This document shows, one piece after another, positions 1 through 8,066 of a stretch of 64,000 nt of DNA. The notes under the pieces are model-generated. The model had not been told where the DNA came from, searched no databases, and saw only the letters and a list, made by a program, of their open reading frames with translations. Position 1 is the first letter of the stretch, and each line of letters begins with the position of its first letter. Position numbers and translations under genes: made by a program. This DNA comes from an uncultured Jannaschia sp. (lineage in GTDB: Bacteria; Pseudomonadota; Alphaproteobacteria; Rhodobacterales; Rhodobacteraceae): positions 1-64,000 of the forward strand of contig CANLTZ010000009.1 in assembly GCA_947494145.1 (NCBI GenBank), written 5' to 3'.

Positions 1-86
1 TCCCGCAACAACTCAACCAACAACGTCCGACCCTCAACATCCGCCGAACGCAAAACACCATTCACCGTTAACGTGACTTCAACCAT
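1..86 (-). CDS. CO/xanthine dehydrogenase family 2Fe-2S subunit, N-terminal fragment
   Basis: Only the first 28 codons are inside the window; the gene continues off the left edge. The peptide begins MVEVTLTVNGVLRSADVEGR, which fits the N-terminal beta strand of the small ferredoxin-like subunit (CoxS type) of molybdenum hydroxylases. A GGAGGG ribosome-binding site lies just before the ATG. It follows the CoxG-like gene on the same strand after a 44-nt gap, which supports a cox-type operon. The cysteine motifs lie outside the window, so form I or form II cannot be decided here. Confidence 0.72.
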   Translation of the reverse strand, partial: MVEVTLTVNGVLRSADVEGRTLLVELLR

Positions 87-130
87 AATGTTTCTCCCTC
101 CCAGGATTTCGATCTTGTTTGTATTGGTTT

Positions 131-706
131 TCAGGAAAAGAGGCGGCGCAGCCAGCTCTTCTTTTCCGGTGCAGGTGCAGGCTCGGGCTGCGCTGCCGCG
201 TCTGCGGATGCCGCCGCGGGCTCGGGCATGGGGTCCGGCGCGGTGGGCGCGTCCGCAGGTTCGGGCACGCCGCCCATCTGTTCCTGAAAGCGCGTGAAGA
301 ACTGGTCGGCCATCTTGGCGGCAAAGGCATCCACGATGCGGCTGCCAAGTTGGGCCAGCTTGCCGCCCACATGGGCATCGACTTCGTAGGAAAGCTCTGT
401 CCCGGCAGGCACGGGGGCCAGCGCGACTTTGGCATCGCCCCGTGCAAACCCGGCGGGGCCGCCCTTGCCTTCGCCCGAAAGCGTCAGGCCATTGGGGGCG
501 TCGCGTTCGCCCAAGGCGACATGGCCGCGGAACGTGGCCTTCACCGGACCCACCTTCTGGGTGACGGTGGCGTCGAAGCCATCATCGGCGGAGCCCGACA
601 TTTCCTTGCAGCCCGGTATGCAGGACATCAGCACGTCCGGGTCCAGAAGGGCCGCGTAGACCTGATCAGGCGGGGCAGCAATAGTGCGGGTGCCGGTCAT
701 CTGCAT
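131..706 (-). CDS. coxG: CoxG family protein (CO dehydrogenase subunit G-like, SRPBCC fold)
   Basis: The 191-aa protein opens with MQMTGTRTIAAPPDQVYAAL, typical of the SRPBCC/CoxG fold, which covers about residues 1-145. A Pro/Ala-rich linker follows, and the chain ends in a short basic amphipathic tail (KKSWLRRLFS). CoxG proteins have been implicated in attaching CO-dehydrogenase-type molybdoenzymes to the membrane, and the tail would suit that role. AGGAGG at 713-718 lies 6 nt before the first ATG; a second in-frame ATG sits two codons later. The gene leads the operon containing the 2Fe-2S subunit at 1-86. A TACGACCAAAGG motif lies 51 nt upstream. Confidence 0.85.
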   Translation of the reverse strand: MQMTGTRTIAAPPDQVYAALLDPDVLMSCIPGCKEMSGSADDGFDATVTQKVGPVKATFRGHVALGERDAPNGLTLSGEGKGGPAGFARGDAKVALAPVPAGTELSYEVDAHVGGKLAQLGSRIVDAFAAKMADQFFTRFQEQMGGVPEPADAPTAPDPMPEPAAASADAAAQPEPAPAPEKKSWLRRLFS

Positions 707-752
707 GTGGGTCCTCCTCGGGGGGGCAGGCTAGGATGAAGGGCGCGTGGGC

Positions 753-769
753 GGAAATACGACCAAAGG
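753..769. promoter_or_regulatory. Putative regulator site A (TACGACCA motif) upstream of coxG
   Basis: The sequence GGAAATACGACCAAAGG shares TACGACCAAAGG with the site at 9091-9107 and TACGACCAA with the site at 9901-9916. The fully symmetric form would be GGTCGTACGACC; here only the right half is intact. It lies in the gap between the MxaJ-like gene and coxG, upstream of coxG. That it binds the NarL-type regulator encoded at 12069-12773 is inference. Confidence 0.45.
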
Positions 770-776
770 CGCGGGG

Positions 777-1700
777 TCACCGTTCGGGCGCCTGGTGCGT
801 GACGCCGTAGGAGGCGTGGATATCAGCGATGCGACCATCGGCCAGGGCGGCCCAGATCGCGTCGTCCACCGAATAGGCCAGGGGACGGTAGGCGAAGTGA
901 ATGCCCACCCCAAGCTGCCATTTGCCGACGGCAAAACCGGGCAGCGGCGGCTGGTGGACGCCGATGGTGTCAGAGGCGCCATGTTCGAGCTGTGACAACG
1001 GGCCCATGGCGGCCATAACGTCGCCAGCGGCCAGCGCCTCCATGGCGGCGTCCATGGTGGAGAAGCGGCGGATATTGGCACTTAGCTGCCCGCCCGCAAA
1101 AGACGTCAGGTAGAAATCGGCGATGGAGTCGTTTTCCACGGCCACGGTGTCGAAGCGGAAATAGGCGGGCACCGGCGGGTCTTCGGGATATTCGGCGCGC
1201 GCGTAGGCGATGGCGATGGCCTCGGCGGCGTATTGGCCGGTGAAGACCACCTGTTCCACCCGGCAGGCGAAGCGGCTGTCATAGGGCACGCGCATCATCA
1301 CGTTGGACACGGCGCCGCCGGTGATGGGGCCGCGCCAGACGTTGTTGCGCAAGTCGGCATCCAGCGTCTCGGCGGCATCTATGAAGTTGAAGCGCGGCGC
1401 TACGCCCAGATCGGCGGCGATCAGGCGGGCGATATCCACGTCGATGCCACGCGGCGTGCTGCCGTCTTCCCAGGAATAGGGCGGGAAATCTTCGTAGACG
1501 GCGAAGGTGATGAAGCCACGGTCCTGGATGGTGTCCAGATCCTGGCCCACGATGTCGCGGCCCACATTCTGCGGCTTGGCCTGCGGCACGTAGTCTGCGC
1601 AAGGGTCCTGGGCCCGGCTCTCACCTGGGGAGAGACAGGCGAGGGCTAGGCCCAGGGTCAGGGCCAATACATGGCCCGGGGGTATCCGACGCCTGCTCAC
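777..1700 (-). CDS. Quinoprotein dehydrogenase-associated periplasmic binding protein (MxaJ/XoxJ/PedG-like)
   Basis: The 307-aa protein has a signal peptide ending near SRA-QDPC. A periplasmic binding protein type 2 domain follows, with motifs such as GFITFAVYEDFPPYSWEDG and RGIDVDIARLIAADLGV. This matches the family found beside PQQ-dependent dehydrogenases (MxaJ, XoxJ, PedG), thought to help activate or mature the dehydrogenase or to bind a small ligand. The start overlaps the stop of the cytochrome c gene by 4 nt, so the two are translationally coupled (a PedF-PedG pair). The true ligand is unknown. Confidence 0.85.
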   Translation of the reverse strand: MSRRRIPPGHVLALTLGLALACLSPGESRAQDPCADYVPQAKPQNVGRDIVGQDLDTIQDRGFITFAVYEDFPPYSWEDGSTPRGIDVDIARLIAADLGVAPRFNFIDAAETLDADLRNNVWRGPITGGAVSNVMMRVPYDSRFACRVEQVVFTGQYAAEAIAIAYARAEYPEDPPVPAYFRFDTVAVENDSIADFYLTSFAGGQLSANIRRFSTMDAAMEALAAGDVMAAMGPLSQLEHGASDTIGVHQPPLPGFAVGKWQLGVGIHFAYRPLAYSVDDAIWAALADGRIADIHASYGVTHQAPER

Positions 1701-2371
1701 TTGGCGGCGGACAACCCGATCGTGAGAACTTCGGCCGCCTTGTCGAGCGCGGCAGCGTCGGCTTCCAGGATATTGGCGGCACGCCAGGCGGCACTGTCGG
1801 AGACAGGCGCGCCAGAAAGCGTTTCGATGCCACTGGCGATTTCGCGCAACCGGGCGGTGGCGGCTTCGGTATCGACGGTGCCTGCGGCCAATTCATCGCG
1901 CAGGCCGGACAGTTCGGGCGTTACTTCGGCCATCGCCTCATCGTCGGGCCGGGTCTCGATATAAGTGCGGATGGCCCAGGCGGCTTCTTGGCCCAGAAGC
2001 TCCCCGAAGGCGGGCATCTTGGTCGTGCCGTTCTGGGTGTAGCCCTCGCGGAAGCGTTCGACGAACCATTCGTCGCCGTATTCCTCCGCCTCCAGGAAGC
2101 GCAGGTCGGGGGCCAATCCGCCGGACACCACTTCTAGCCCGTGACAACGGGCGCAGTTCTGGTTGTAGCCCGAGGCGCCGATGCGCAGTGCTTCGGCCCA
2201 GACCTTTTCCCCGGCCACTTCGGCGCGGTAGGGGTTTTCGGTCAGCCATTCATCACCCACTGGCGGCAGGGTGGCAGTGTCAACGGCCTGGGGCGCGACG
2301 TCTCCATGGGCATGGGCCAAGCCAGCGGCGGCCATCAGAACAAGGGCGAAAGGCAGCGATCTGCGTGTCAT
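1697..2371 (-). CDS. Periplasmic c-type cytochrome (PedF/c-550-like)
   Basis: The 224-aa protein has a signal peptide (MTRRSLPFALVLMAAAGLAHA). It carries one haem site, CARCH (C73, C76, H77), with a likely Met ligand at M119 in TKMPAFGE, and a helical tail of about 100 residues. Cytochromes of this kind take electrons from PQQ-dependent alcohol dehydrogenases in the periplasm. GGAGGAGG sits just before ATG 2371, which sets the start. The frame stays open far upstream, but that stretch is antisense to the ABC/propeller operon and is not coding. It is divergent from the lut/ped-like operon starting at 2525. Confidence 0.85.
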   Translation of the reverse strand: MTRRSLPFALVLMAAAGLAHAHGDVAPQAVDTATLPPVGDEWLTENPYRAEVAGEKVWAEALRIGASGYNQNCARCHGLEVVSGGLAPDLRFLEAEEYGDEWFVERFREGYTQNGTTKMPAFGELLGQEAAWAIRTYIETRPDDEAMAEVTPELSGLRDELAAGTVDTEAATARLREIASGIETLSGAPVSDSAAWRAANILEADAAALDKAAEVLTIGLSAAK

Positions 2372-2429
2372 GGTGGTCCTCCTCCGGGGTTGAGGGAGGG
2401 ATATGGCAGGCGGCCTGACGGCGGTATTG

Positions 2430-2472
2430 GACTTTGGTGTGCCCGGACCTTCGTCGCCCTGCCACCAAAGTC
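2430..2472. promoter_or_regulatory. Inverted repeat in the divergent cytochrome c / ABC operon promoter
   Basis: GACTTTGGTG at 2430-2439 and CACCAAAGTC at 2463-2472 are a perfect 10-bp inverted repeat with a 23-nt spacer. They sit in the 153-bp region between two divergent transcription units. Each arm reads ACCAAAG in the direction of one gene, which recalls the ACCAAAG part of the TACGACCAAAGG sites elsewhere in this island. A regulator site serving both promoters is plausible but unproven. Confidence 0.4.
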
Positions 2473-2524
2473 TTAGTGGTGGCCCGGCGCCCGCTTTGTA
2501 GGCTGCGTTCTGGGAGGGTTCTGC

Positions 2525-3676
2525 ATGCTGCGCACCATCATGGCTGCTTGTCTTTTGGCAGCCCCGGCTGGGGCCGTCGAAGTTGTGGTGGCGCATCTGC
2601 ATGTGATCCAGCCACCGCCGCCCGTTCTGTCGGAGTTGGAGCTTCGGCCCAAGGGTTTGGGCCTGGACGGCACGCGCCTGGGGCAGGAAGATAACGCGAC
2701 AACCGGGCGCTTTCTGGGCCACACCTATGAGGTCAGCGCCCATGCTGTCGAGGTCGGGGGCGACGTGGCCGCCGCCGCCCGCACCGCCCTGGCCGAGACA
2801 CCCTTTCTGATCGTGGATGGGCCCGGCGATGCGTTGCAAGCCATCGCCGATCTGCCCGAAGCGGCGGGCGCGCTGATCTTCAACGCAACGGAAGGTGACC
2901 CCGCGCTGCGGGATGCGGGGTGCCGCGCCAACCTTCTGCACACCGTGCCATCGACGGCCATGCGAACGGATGCGCTGGCGCAGTTTCTGGTGCGCAAGCG
3001 GTGGGATGATCTGGTACTGGTGGAAGGCGAACACGGGCCTGACCGGGCCTATGCCGCTGCGCTGGACCGCAGTCTGGCCAAGTTCGGATTGGAAATCGAG
3101 GCCCGCAAGACCTGGGCTTTCGATGCCGATATGCGCCGCAACGCCGCCGCCGAAGTGCCGCTGTTCACGCAGGATTTCGGCGATTACGACGCCCTTCTGG
3201 TGGCCGATGAGTTGGGCGATTTCGGCCGCTTCCTGCTTTACAACACGTGGGAGCCGCGGCCCATCGCGGGCTCCGAAGGGTTGACGGCACAGACCTGGGC
3301 GCCGGTGGTCGAACAATGGGGCGCCATCCAGCTTCAGAACCGCTTTGCCGAACTGGCAGGCCGCGGGATGGAGCCGGAGGACTGGGCCGCCTGGGCCGCC
3401 ATGCGCGCCATCGGCGAAGCCGTGACGCGGACGGGCACCGCCGACCCGGGCGATGTGCGCGCCTTCCTTCTGTCGGATGCGTTCGAGCTTGCGGGCTTCA
3501 AGGGCCGCCCCCTGACCTTCCGCGGCTGGAATGGCCAATTGCGCCAGCCCATTCCCATCGTCCATCCCCGCGCGCTGGTCGCGTCGGCCCCGCTGGAAGG
3601 GTTCCTGCACCAGCGCACCGAACTCGACACGCTGGGGCTCGATGCGCCCGAAAGCGATTGCACCGCCTTCAACTAA
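2525..3676 (+). CDS. ABC transporter substrate-binding protein, PQQ-alcohol-dehydrogenase-associated (LutA/PedA-like)
   Basis: The 383-aa exported protein has a signal peptide (MLRTIMAACLLAAPAGA) and a type 1 (Leu/Ile/Val-binding-like) periplasmic fold. It fits the binding-protein family recorded only next to PQQ-dependent alcohol dehydrogenase systems. It heads a five-gene operon of binding protein, beta-propeller, small exported protein, ATPase and permease. Homologous operons (lut in Methylobacterium, pedA1A2BC in Pseudomonas putida) have been linked to lanthanide uptake. GGGAGG precedes the ATG. The substrate here, lanthanide or a chelate of it, is inferred from context. Confidence 0.82.
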   Translation: MLRTIMAACLLAAPAGAVEVVVAHLHVIQPPPPVLSELELRPKGLGLDGTRLGQEDNATTGRFLGHTYEVSAHAVEVGGDVAAAARTALAETPFLIVDGPGDALQAIADLPEAAGALIFNATEGDPALRDAGCRANLLHTVPSTAMRTDALAQFLVRKRWDDLVLVEGEHGPDRAYAAALDRSLAKFGLEIEARKTWAFDADMRRNAAAEVPLFTQDFGDYDALLVADELGDFGRFLLYNTWEPRPIAGSEGLTAQTWAPVVEQWGAIQLQNRFAELAGRGMEPEDWAAWAAMRAIGEAVTRTGTADPGDVRAFLLSDAFELAGFKGRPLTFRGWNGQLRQPIPIVHPRALVASAPLEGFLHQRTELDTLGLDAPESDCTAFN

Positions 3677-3688
3677 GGAGAACGCCTC

Positions 3689-4648
3689 ATGCTGCGCGCA
3701 TCCCTCATCGCGCTTTGCGCCGCCTTGCCGACCCAGGCCGACGAAATCTGGGTGTCCAACGAAAAGGACGACACGATCAGCGTCATCGACGTCGAAACGC
3801 TGGAGGTCGTGCGCACCATCGAGGTCGGCGAACGGCCCCGGGGCATCACCTTCTCCAAGGATTATTCGGTGCTGTATCTTTGCGCGTCCGACGACGACTC
3901 GGTCCAAGTGATCGACCCGGAGACGGGGAAGATCCTGCACGATCTGCCCTCGGGCGAAGACCCCGAACAATTCGTGCTGCACCCGGACGACCGGCACCTT
4001 TACATCGCAAACGAAGACGATGCGATCACCACCGTGGTGGATACTGAAAGCCGGACCGTCGTGGCCCAGATCGATGTGGGGATCGAGCCTGAGGGGATGG
4101 CCGTCAGCCCCGATGGCAAGATCGCCATCACCACGTCGGAGACGACGAATATGGCCCATTGGATTGACACCGAAACCCAGGAGTTGTTCGCCAATACCCT
4201 GGTTGATAGCCGCCCCCGCCACGCGGAATTCGTCAAAGAAGGGACGGAGCTTTGGGTGAGTTCCGAAATCGGCGGCACCATCACCATCTTCGACGTCGCC
4301 ACCCAGGCGGAAAAGGGCAAGATCGATTTCGAGGTGCAGGGCGTCCACCCCGACCGGGTGCAGCCCGTGGGGTTTGAGTTCACCAATGGCGACACCCATG
4401 CCTTCGTGGCCCTTGGCCCGTCGAACCACGTGGCCGTGGTCAATGCCGAAAGCTACGAGGTGGAGGAATACATTCTGGTCGGCCGCCGCGTCTGGCACAT
4501 GGAATTCGACCGCAACCGCGAGCAGCTTTTCACGACCAATGGCGTGTCTGGCGATGTGACCGTGATCGACGTCGCCTCGCGCACGCCCACGAAGACCATC
4601 AAGGTCGGCCGCTTCCCCTGGGGCGCGGCCTTCCGACCGACGGAATGA
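3689..4648 (+). CDS. YVTN-type beta-propeller protein, PQQ-dependent catabolism-associated
   Basis: The 319-aa exported protein starts MLRASLIALCAALPTQADE. It then has about seven repeats of the kind VIDVETLEVVRTIEVGERP and VIDPETGKILHDLPSG, the YVTN/PQQ-associated propeller pattern. AAGGAGAA lies before the ATG, 12 nt after the preceding stop. Propellers of this family sit in lut/ped-type operons; a periplasmic scaffold or metal-binding role has been proposed. No enzymatic residues stand out. Confidence 0.85.
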   Translation: MLRASLIALCAALPTQADEIWVSNEKDDTISVIDVETLEVVRTIEVGERPRGITFSKDYSVLYLCASDDDSVQVIDPETGKILHDLPSGEDPEQFVLHPDDRHLYIANEDDAITTVVDTESRTVVAQIDVGIEPEGMAVSPDGKIAITTSETTNMAHWIDTETQELFANTLVDSRPRHAEFVKEGTELWVSSEIGGTITIFDVATQAEKGKIDFEVQGVHPDRVQPVGFEFTNGDTHAFVALGPSNHVAVVNAESYEVEEYILVGRRVWHMEFDRNREQLFTTNGVSGDVTVIDVASRTPTKTIKVGRFPWGAAFRPTE

Positions 4649-4661
4649 GGGAGTTCTCGAG

Positions 4662-5108
4662 ATGATCCGCAATTTGATTGCATTGGTCATGGCCAGCGCG
4701 CTGACCGGCCCGGCTTTGGCCGATGACGACGATGATAGAGGCTTTGGCTTGGCGGGCATCCTGTCGGCCTCCAACAAGGCGGATCTGGAGCCCATTCAAC
4801 TGGGCGCAGGCATCCCGCTGACCAGCGCGCCTTGGGTGTTGAAATCGGGCATGTATTACGAGTTCGAGATCCAGGGCGATGGCAGCCAGGAATTGGCGCT
4901 TGTGGGCCCGGAATTCTTTCGCGCCATATGGATCGACGAAATCGTGGTGGAGGGGTTGGAAATCCGGCCCCTGGGCCTCGACAGTATCGAATTCGATGAG
5001 GCGGGGGAGATGGAGATCGGCTTCGTCGCCATCAAGCCCGGCAGGTACTATCTGAAAATACCGGGCTCGACCGGGGAGACGCAGCGGTTGGAGATCACCA
5101 TCGAATGA
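4662..5108 (+). CDS. Small exported protein with Asp5 mature N-terminus in the lanthanide-uptake-type operon
   Basis: The 148-aa protein has a clear signal peptide ending in ALA at residue 20. The predicted mature chain therefore starts with five consecutive Asp residues (D21-D25). The rest looks like an all-beta domain with many acidic residues and ends in RLEITIE. I do not recognise a domain. Position between the propeller and the ATPase, with a 4-nt overlap to the latter, makes it part of the transport operon. The acidic N-terminus could bind a trivalent metal; this is inference. It may correspond to one of the exported Lut proteins. Confidence 0.75.
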   Translation: MIRNLIALVMASALTGPALADDDDDRGFGLAGILSASNKADLEPIQLGAGIPLTSAPWVLKSGMYYEFEIQGDGSQELALVGPEFFRAIWIDEIVVEGLEIRPLGLDSIEFDEAGEMEIGFVAIKPGRYYLKIPGSTGETQRLEITIE

Positions 5109-5818
5109 CGCTTTCGGTCGCGGGGCTCAGCTATGCTTATGGGGCAAAGCAGGCCTTGGCGGATGTGAGTTTCGCGGCCCAGCCTGGGCGCTTTACCGCG
5201 CTTCTGGGACCCAATGGGGCCGGGAAGTCCACGCTGTTCGGGCTGCTTGCAGGGCTGCTGCGACCTGGGGCTGGTCGGGTGGAGGTGGCGGGCCACGACA
5301 TGGCCCGCGCCCCACGCCGGGCCCTGGCGCAGATGGGGATCGTCTTCCAGCAGACCACGCTGGATCTGGATCTGACCGTGCGCCAGAACCTGCGCTATTT
5401 CGCGGCTTTGCGCGGGCTTGCGGGCCGCGCCGCCGATGCCCGCATCGATGCCGCGTTGGAGCGGTTAGGGATGGTTGAGCGCGCGGGCGAAAAAGTCCGC
5501 GCCCTCAATGGCGGCCACCGCCGCCGGACGGAGATCGCGCGGGCCCTTCTCCATGAGCCGGCCGTTCTGTTGCTGGATGAACCAACGGTGGGCCTGGATG
5601 CCGCCAGCCGTGCCGCCATCACTGCCCATGTCCACGATCTGGCGCAGGACGGGCTCGCCGTGCTTTGGGCCACGCATCTGACGGATGAGGTCGGGCAGGG
5701 GGATCATTTGCTGGTGCTGCACCAGGGCCATCTGCTGGCAGATGGCGGTGTGGGCGAAGTGACCTCAGGGGCGCCTCTGTCGGATTACTTCCTGGGCGTC
5801 ACGGGCCACGCGGCATGA
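5105..5818 (+). CDS. ABC transporter ATPase, PQQ-associated (LutE/PedA-like)
   Basis: The 237-aa nucleotide-binding protein has Walker A GPNGAGKST (35-43), Q-loop FQQTTLDLDLTVRQNL, signature LNGGH (134-138, instead of LSGGQ) and Walker B VLLLDEPT with E159. The ATG overlaps the previous stop by 4 nt, and its own stop overlaps the permease start by 4 nt. Together with the permease it forms an ABC-2-type transporter typical of PQQ alcohol dehydrogenase loci. Confidence 0.9.
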   Translation: MTLSVAGLSYAYGAKQALADVSFAAQPGRFTALLGPNGAGKSTLFGLLAGLLRPGAGRVEVAGHDMARAPRRALAQMGIVFQQTTLDLDLTVRQNLRYFAALRGLAGRAADARIDAALERLGMVERAGEKVRALNGGHRRRTEIARALLHEPAVLLLDEPTVGLDAASRAAITAHVHDLAQDGLAVLWATHLTDEVGQGDHLLVLHQGHLLADGGVGEVTSGAPLSDYFLGVTGHAA

Positions 5819-6600
5819 GGGCTGCGCTAATCGCGCTGCGCGCCATCGTCGCACGCGAAGCGTTGCGCTTCATACACCAGCGGGAGCGGTTCATCGCGGC
5901 CCTGGTGCGCCCCCTGGTCTGGCTGTTGGTCTTTGCGGCGGGCTTTCGCGCGGCCCTTGGCCTGTCGATCACCCCGCCCTACCAGACCTATATCACCTAT
6001 GAGATCTATATCGTGCCGGGCCTTCTGGGAATGATACTGCTTTTCAACGGGATGCAATCGTCGCTGTCACTGGTCTACGACCGTGAGATGGGCTCCATGA
6101 AGGTGCTGCTGACCGCGCCCTTGCCGCGTTGGTGGCTGCTTTTGTCGAAGCTGCTGGGCTCGACCGCGATCTCCATCCTGCAGGCTTACGTTTTCCTCGG
6201 GATCGCGGCGGCCTTCGGCATCGTGTTGCCCGCTTGGGGTTATGTTGCCGTGCTGCCCGCCCTTGTGTTGGCCGGGCTGATGCTAGGGGCACTTGGCTTG
6301 GCCTTGTCGTCCTTCATCAAACAGCTAGAGAACTTCGCAGGGGTGATGAACTTCGTCATCTTCCCGATGTTCTTTCTGTCGTCTGCACTTTACCCGCTTT
6401 GGAAGATGGCGGAATCCTCGCGGCTTTTGCACGATATCTGCGCGGTGAATCCGTTCACCCACGCGGTGGAGTTGATCCGCTTCGCGCTGTACCTCGACTG
6501 GAACGGCGCGGCCTTGGGTTGGACGGTGCTGGCGACGGGGGTCTTCGCGGCGCTGGCGCTATGGGGCTATGACCCGGCGCGGGGGATGTCGCGGCGGTAG
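5815..6600 (+). CDS. ABC-2 type transporter permease (LutF/PedC-like)
   Basis: The 261-aa protein has about six hydrophobic segments. It also has the ABC-2 family pattern YDREMGSMKVLLTAPLPRWW before the second membrane segment and VNPFTHAVELIRFALY near the C-terminus. It is the last gene of the operon 2525-6600 and is coupled to the ATPase by ATGA. ABC-2 permeases usually export, whereas a binding protein is typical of import; this mixed composition is characteristic of the lut/ped family. Confidence 0.88.
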   Translation: MRAALIALRAIVAREALRFIHQRERFIAALVRPLVWLLVFAAGFRAALGLSITPPYQTYITYEIYIVPGLLGMILLFNGMQSSLSLVYDREMGSMKVLLTAPLPRWWLLLSKLLGSTAISILQAYVFLGIAAAFGIVLPAWGYVAVLPALVLAGLMLGALGLALSSFIKQLENFAGVMNFVIFPMFFLSSALYPLWKMAESSRLLHDICAVNPFTHAVELIRFALYLDWNGAALGWTVLATGVFAALALWGYDPARGMSRR

Positions 6601-6784
6601 GGATGCGAGCCAGGACCGGAATCAAGCCCGCAGGGCGCCGGTCCATCGACGGGCCGCCCCCCGGCCCGGCGATTGGTTGATGTTCGCGCGAAGCTTCGAA
6701 TTCCTGCGGAGATGGTTGCCATAAAGCCGCGAAGCCTTCCTGCGGTTTCGCCGAACCGCGGCCCGTCGTTGGACCGGCTTGCAC

Positions 6785-6800
6785 AGGCCTACGACCATGG
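6785..6800. promoter_or_regulatory. Weaker TACGACCA motif upstream of the Sel1 gene
   Basis: AGGCCTACGACCATGG matches GGTCTTACGACCAAGG (9901-9916) at 12 of 16 positions, including the whole TACGACCA core. It lies about 56 nt before the ATG at 6856, in non-coding sequence. It is listed as a possible member of the same site family. Confidence 0.3.
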
Positions 6801-6855
6801 CGCCGATGCATCCCACGCCCATCCGCGCTATGCTTCCACCTCAAAGGAGATCGCC

Positions 6856-7398
6856 ATGGCCCGCCTCGCCCTTGCTGCCCTCTGCCTGCTGCCCGCCCTC
6901 GCCAATGCGGAAACGGTGCGCAGCGAAGACGGCACGCTCAACCCACCGGAACTGAGCCTTGATGCCATCGAAGACAACATCGCGCGGGGCCATGCCGACA
7001 TGATGACCTGCGCGCAGGGTTACTACATCACCAAATCGGGTCGCCACGCCTTGGCGCGGCGCCTGTTTGAGCTGTGTGCAGATGCGGGTTGGACGGGGGC
7101 CATGACCTGGATGGGTCAGATGGACAATAACGGGCTGGCCGGCGATTACGACCCTGATGCCGCAACCGAATGGGATCGCCGCGCCGCCGAGGCAGGGGAC
7201 CCGGTGGGCCAGTTCAACCTGGGCCTCGCCCTGATCCGCGGGCACGGTGTGGCGCAAGACGTCGATGCCGGGCGCCGCCTTGTGGACGAAGCCGCTGCCA
7301 CTGGCTTGCCCATCGCGCAGCGCATGGTCGAGTCGGGCTATGACCCCGAAGAAGTCACGCCCGATGCGGATAACTGGAAATATGGGCCGCGGTTCTGA
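6856..7398 (+). CDS. Exported Sel1-like repeat protein
   Basis: The 180-aa protein has a signal peptide (MARLALAALCLLPALANA). Two or more Sel1/TPR-like helical repeats follow, for example AAEAGDPVGQFNLGLALIRGHGVAQD. Such repeats mediate protein-protein contacts. AAAGGAG at 6844-6850 fixes ATG 6856; the frame is open further upstream without a ribosome-binding site. It stands between the transporter operon and the orphan ATPase/binding-protein pair, so a periplasmic assembly role in the PQQ system is possible but not shown. Confidence 0.8.
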   Translation: MARLALAALCLLPALANAETVRSEDGTLNPPELSLDAIEDNIARGHADMMTCAQGYYITKSGRHALARRLFELCADAGWTGAMTWMGQMDNNGLAGDYDPDAATEWDRRAAEAGDPVGQFNLGLALIRGHGVAQDVDAGRRLVDEAAATGLPIAQRMVESGYDPEEVTPDADNWKYGPRF

Positions 7399-7410
7399 GG
7401 GGTCGCCTCC

Positions 7411-8061
7411 TCACGCCCCCCGCGTCGCCGCGATCCGCAGCTTCGGGCGTCGAAGGGTCCGCGTATCGGTCACCGTGGCGGGCTTGCCGCCCAGGGTGAC
7501 GATACGGTCGGCCAGGCGCTCGGCTTCGGACATGGAATGGGTCACCAGCAGAAGGGCGGCACCGGATCTTTCGCGGAACGAGGTGACGAGGGTCATCATA
7601 TCGCCCGCCAGCGCTTCGTCCAGCGACACGAAGGGTTCGTCCATCAGCAACAAGTCCGGTTCGGCGGCGAAAGCGCGGGCCAGGGACAGGCGCCGCTGCT
7701 GGCCCAGAGACAATTGCCCCGGCACGTCTTCTTCGCGTCCTGCCAGTCCCACGCGCGCAAGCGTCGCGCGGGCAGCTTCGGCGCTGGCCCCCGTGGGCAG
7801 AACCACGTTGGCCAAGACGCTACGCCAGGGCAGAAGTGTGGGTTCCTGAAAGACGAAGGCCAGCTTCGGGCTGTGGTCGATACGGCCCTTGAATCCCGCG
7901 CCCAATCCCGCCACCGCGCGCAGAAGCGACGTCTTGCCCACGCCCGACGGGCCCACCAGGGCCACCGCTTCCCGCGGACCCACCCGCAGAGAGATCGGGC
8001 CCAGCACAGGGGTATCCCCCCGGCTGAGCCCCTCGATCTCGATGGACAGGGCGGGCGACAT
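7411..8061 (-). CDS. ABC transporter ATPase, nitrate/sulfonate/taurine type
   Basis: The 216-aa ATPase has Walker A GPSGVGKTS, Q-loop FQEPTLLPWRSVLANV, signature LSLGQQRR, Walker B LLLMDEPF and switch His in LLVTHSMSEAERL. The pattern is that of NitT/TauT-type importers. It starts 5 nt after the stop of the binding protein at 8067-9041, so the two form an operon. No permease gene lies next to it on either side. Confidence 0.88.
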   Translation of the reverse strand: MSPALSIEIEGLSRGDTPVLGPISLRVGPREAVALVGPSGVGKTSLLRAVAGLGAGFKGRIDHSPKLAFVFQEPTLLPWRSVLANVVLPTGASAEAARATLARVGLAGREEDVPGQLSLGQQRRLSLARAFAAEPDLLLMDEPFVSLDEALAGDMMTLVTSFRERSGAALLLVTHSMSEAERLADRIVTLGGKPATVTDTRTLRRPKLRIAATRGA

Positions 8062-8066
8062 GGCTC

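Noticed and set aside
1697-4795. Very long open frame (1032 codons) on the minus strand
   Set aside because: Only the last 224 codons are the cytochrome c gene. The rest is antisense to the uptake operon and has no signal peptide, domain or ribosome-binding site; it reflects GC-rich codon bias.
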